Shown here in pieces: positions 4,851 to 5,964 of a DNA stretch of 5,964 nucleotides; the first letter of the stretch is position 1; every line of letters begins with the position of its first letter. This stretch comes from CAVYGN01 sp964413265 (GTDB lineage Bacteria; Spirochaetota; Brevinematia; Brevinematales; JAOACQ01): positions 1 through 5,964 of the forward strand of contig CAYPRX010000059.1 of NCBI GenBank assembly GCA_964413265.1, given 5' to 3'. A model generated the notes under the pieces. It was not told the origin of the DNA and searched no databases. It saw only the letters and a list, made by a program, of their open reading frames with translations. The translations under genes and the position numbers were made by a program.

Positions 4851-5964
4851 TTACTGAGGAATCGATTTTACTAGGCTGTGAATGATCATGGGCCAGATTA
4901 TCCGGGGGTCGGGCTCTTCGCCGAATCTGACGACGACGGTATTATGTCGGGGTGAGACATAAATGACCTGTCCGAGTACACCCAGAGCCATGAAATCGTA
5001 GGTCCCGTCTGGAAACTGCAATCCCCACCAATGGTATTTATAAAAGCCGCCGGCATTACGCCATCTTATGTAATTTTTCCAGGGCCTTTTGTCGTTCGGA
5101 TCAGGCTCTGTGGATTCCGAAATCCACTTCTCTGAAATGATTCGTTTGCCGTTCCAGAAACCCCTGTGTAGATACAGCAGCCCAAACCTGGCGAAATCAA
5201 CTGCTACGGCGTTTAATGCGCAGTTAACCTTTTCAAAACCGTCCTTTTCGTTGTCAAGGGTCCAGGCAGCGGAATATTCCATGCCCATAGGCTTCCAGAG
5301 CTTTTCCTGAAGATAATCCGAAACATGACCGCCTGTCACACGTTCAAGGATCAATCCCTCCAGAAGAGAATTATAATCGTTATATTGAAAATACTTTCCT
5401 ACAGGATAGTCGCTCTTGACCAGATTCAACAACTGCTGACGAAGGTCGGGGCCGTATGTCTGCCTTGAGCCTTCTTCGAAAGCTATAGCAAGGAAAAATA
5501 TGTTGTCTTCAATATCATAATACCTGATGCCGGACGACATTGTAAGCAAATCCCTGATCGTCAGCTTGTCGAAGCCATGACCCTTCAATTCCGGAACATA
5601 CCTGATGACGGCATCGTTTATGCTGCCGATCTTACCCTCGTCTATAGCTATCCCGATAAGGGCGGAAGTGACCGATTTAGCTACGGACCAGGAAATATTG
5701 AGCGAGTCCCTTCGGGCCCCGTTCAAATAGGATTCATAGATAATCTGATCGTTACGAATGACGACGAAAGCCTTTGTTTTAGTCTCAGCCAGCAGGTCCT
5801 TCAGAGGTTCGGTGCGTAAAACGCCGTTATATCGGAAAGTGACCGACACGGGAAAATTTTTAGAGCTGCCGTATACAAGCTCTGAAAGAGGCTTTGAATT
5901 CAGAATAGTTCTCGCAGGGAAAAACATGCCAAGAGTATCCAATCCAGGTTTACGGCAGATTATC
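4851..5964 (-). CDS. Serine hydrolase of the beta-lactamase/esterase fold, N-terminus outside the window
   Basis: The frame stays open to the window edge (upstream codons read IICRKPG before a TTG at 5942), so the start and any signal peptide lie beyond 5964. Counting from that TTG, 363 residues are seen. WSVAKS (85-90) holds the S86-x-x-K89 nucleophile and base of class C beta-lactamase and penicillin-binding-protein-like hydrolases. The second motif is FQYNDYNSLLEG (185-196), with Y187 as catalytic tyrosine and Asp at the third position of the usual Y-x-N. LTIRDLLTMSSGI (127-139) and LWKPMGM (215-221) are standard family landmarks, and GVLGQVIYVSP (321-331) fills the place of the third motif (K/H-x-G). 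The family includes esterases, 6-aminohexanoate-dimer hydrolases and peptidases; true beta-lactamase activity is not implied. The gene is clearly more GC-rich than the rest of the window and convergent to the glycyl radical enzyme, so the two are probably unrelated. Confidence 0.9.
   Translation of the reverse strand, partial: IICRKPGLDTLGMFFPARTILNSKPLSELVYGSSKNFPVSVTFRYNGVLRTEPLKDLLAETKTKAFVVIRNDQIIYESYLNGARRDSLNISWSVAKSVTSALIGIAIDEGKIGSINDAVIRYVPELKGHGFDKLTIRDLLTMSSGIRYYDIEDNIFFLAIAFEEGSRQTYGPDLRQQLLNLVKSDYPVGKYFQYNDYNSLLEGLILERVTGGHVSDYLQEKLWKPMGMEYSAAWTLDNEKDGFEKVNCALNAVAVDFARFGLLYLHRGFWNGKRIISEKWISESTEPDPNDKRPWKNYIRWRNAGGFYKYHWWGLQFPDGTYDFMALGVLGQVIYVSPRHNTVVVRFGEEPDPRIIWPMIIHSLVKSIPQ

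Noticed and set aside
5089..5819. Plus-strand open frames opposite the hydrolase
   Set aside because: They are antisense to a convincing SxxK hydrolase and have no independent support.

Overview
The window comes from an anaerobic, moderately AT-rich bacterium. A glycyl radical enzyme works only without oxygen, and strong purine-rich Shine-Dalgarno sites precede several genes. The species cannot be fixed from the sequence; the mix of IS21-like and IS3-like remnants with restriction-gene debris would fit a Desulfobacterota-like or other environmental anaerobe, but that is a guess.

Layout. Bases 1-247 hold the left end of a decayed IS21-family element: tandem terminal repeats and the first codons of istA on the minus strand. 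Next on the minus strand is a class I SAM-dependent methyltransferase (368-1171), whose upstream flank is the right end of a truncated IS3-family element (1191-1331). From about 1365 the plus strand carries a promoter and Shine-Dalgarno site followed by two broken genes: an Mrr-type restriction endonuclease collapsed to its two ends (1437-1560) and, directly abutting it, a 3'-truncated GIY-YIG nuclease (1561-1719). The core of the window is a two-gene operon: a radical-SAM glycyl-radical-enzyme activase (1748-2503) overlapping by ATGA a 692-residue glycyl radical enzyme (2500-4578). After a gene-free AT-rich gap with a 16-bp palindrome (4754-4769), a serine beta-lactamase/esterase-fold hydrolase runs on the minus strand (4851 to the window edge) in visibly more GC-rich DNA.

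How the genes work together. The activase should use SAM and its 4Fe-4S cluster to place a radical on Gly668 of the partner enzyme, which then generates a thiyl radical on Cys356. The Cys-x-Glu active site argues against a true pyruvate formate-lyase and for a dehydratase, lyase or decarboxylase type of reaction. The substrate is unknown: no transporter, microcompartment gene or downstream enzyme lies in the window. This enzyme pair is the best candidate for undescribed biology here. Most of the first 1.7 kb is deletion and insertion debris, suggesting that the pair sits in an actively remodelled accessory locus.
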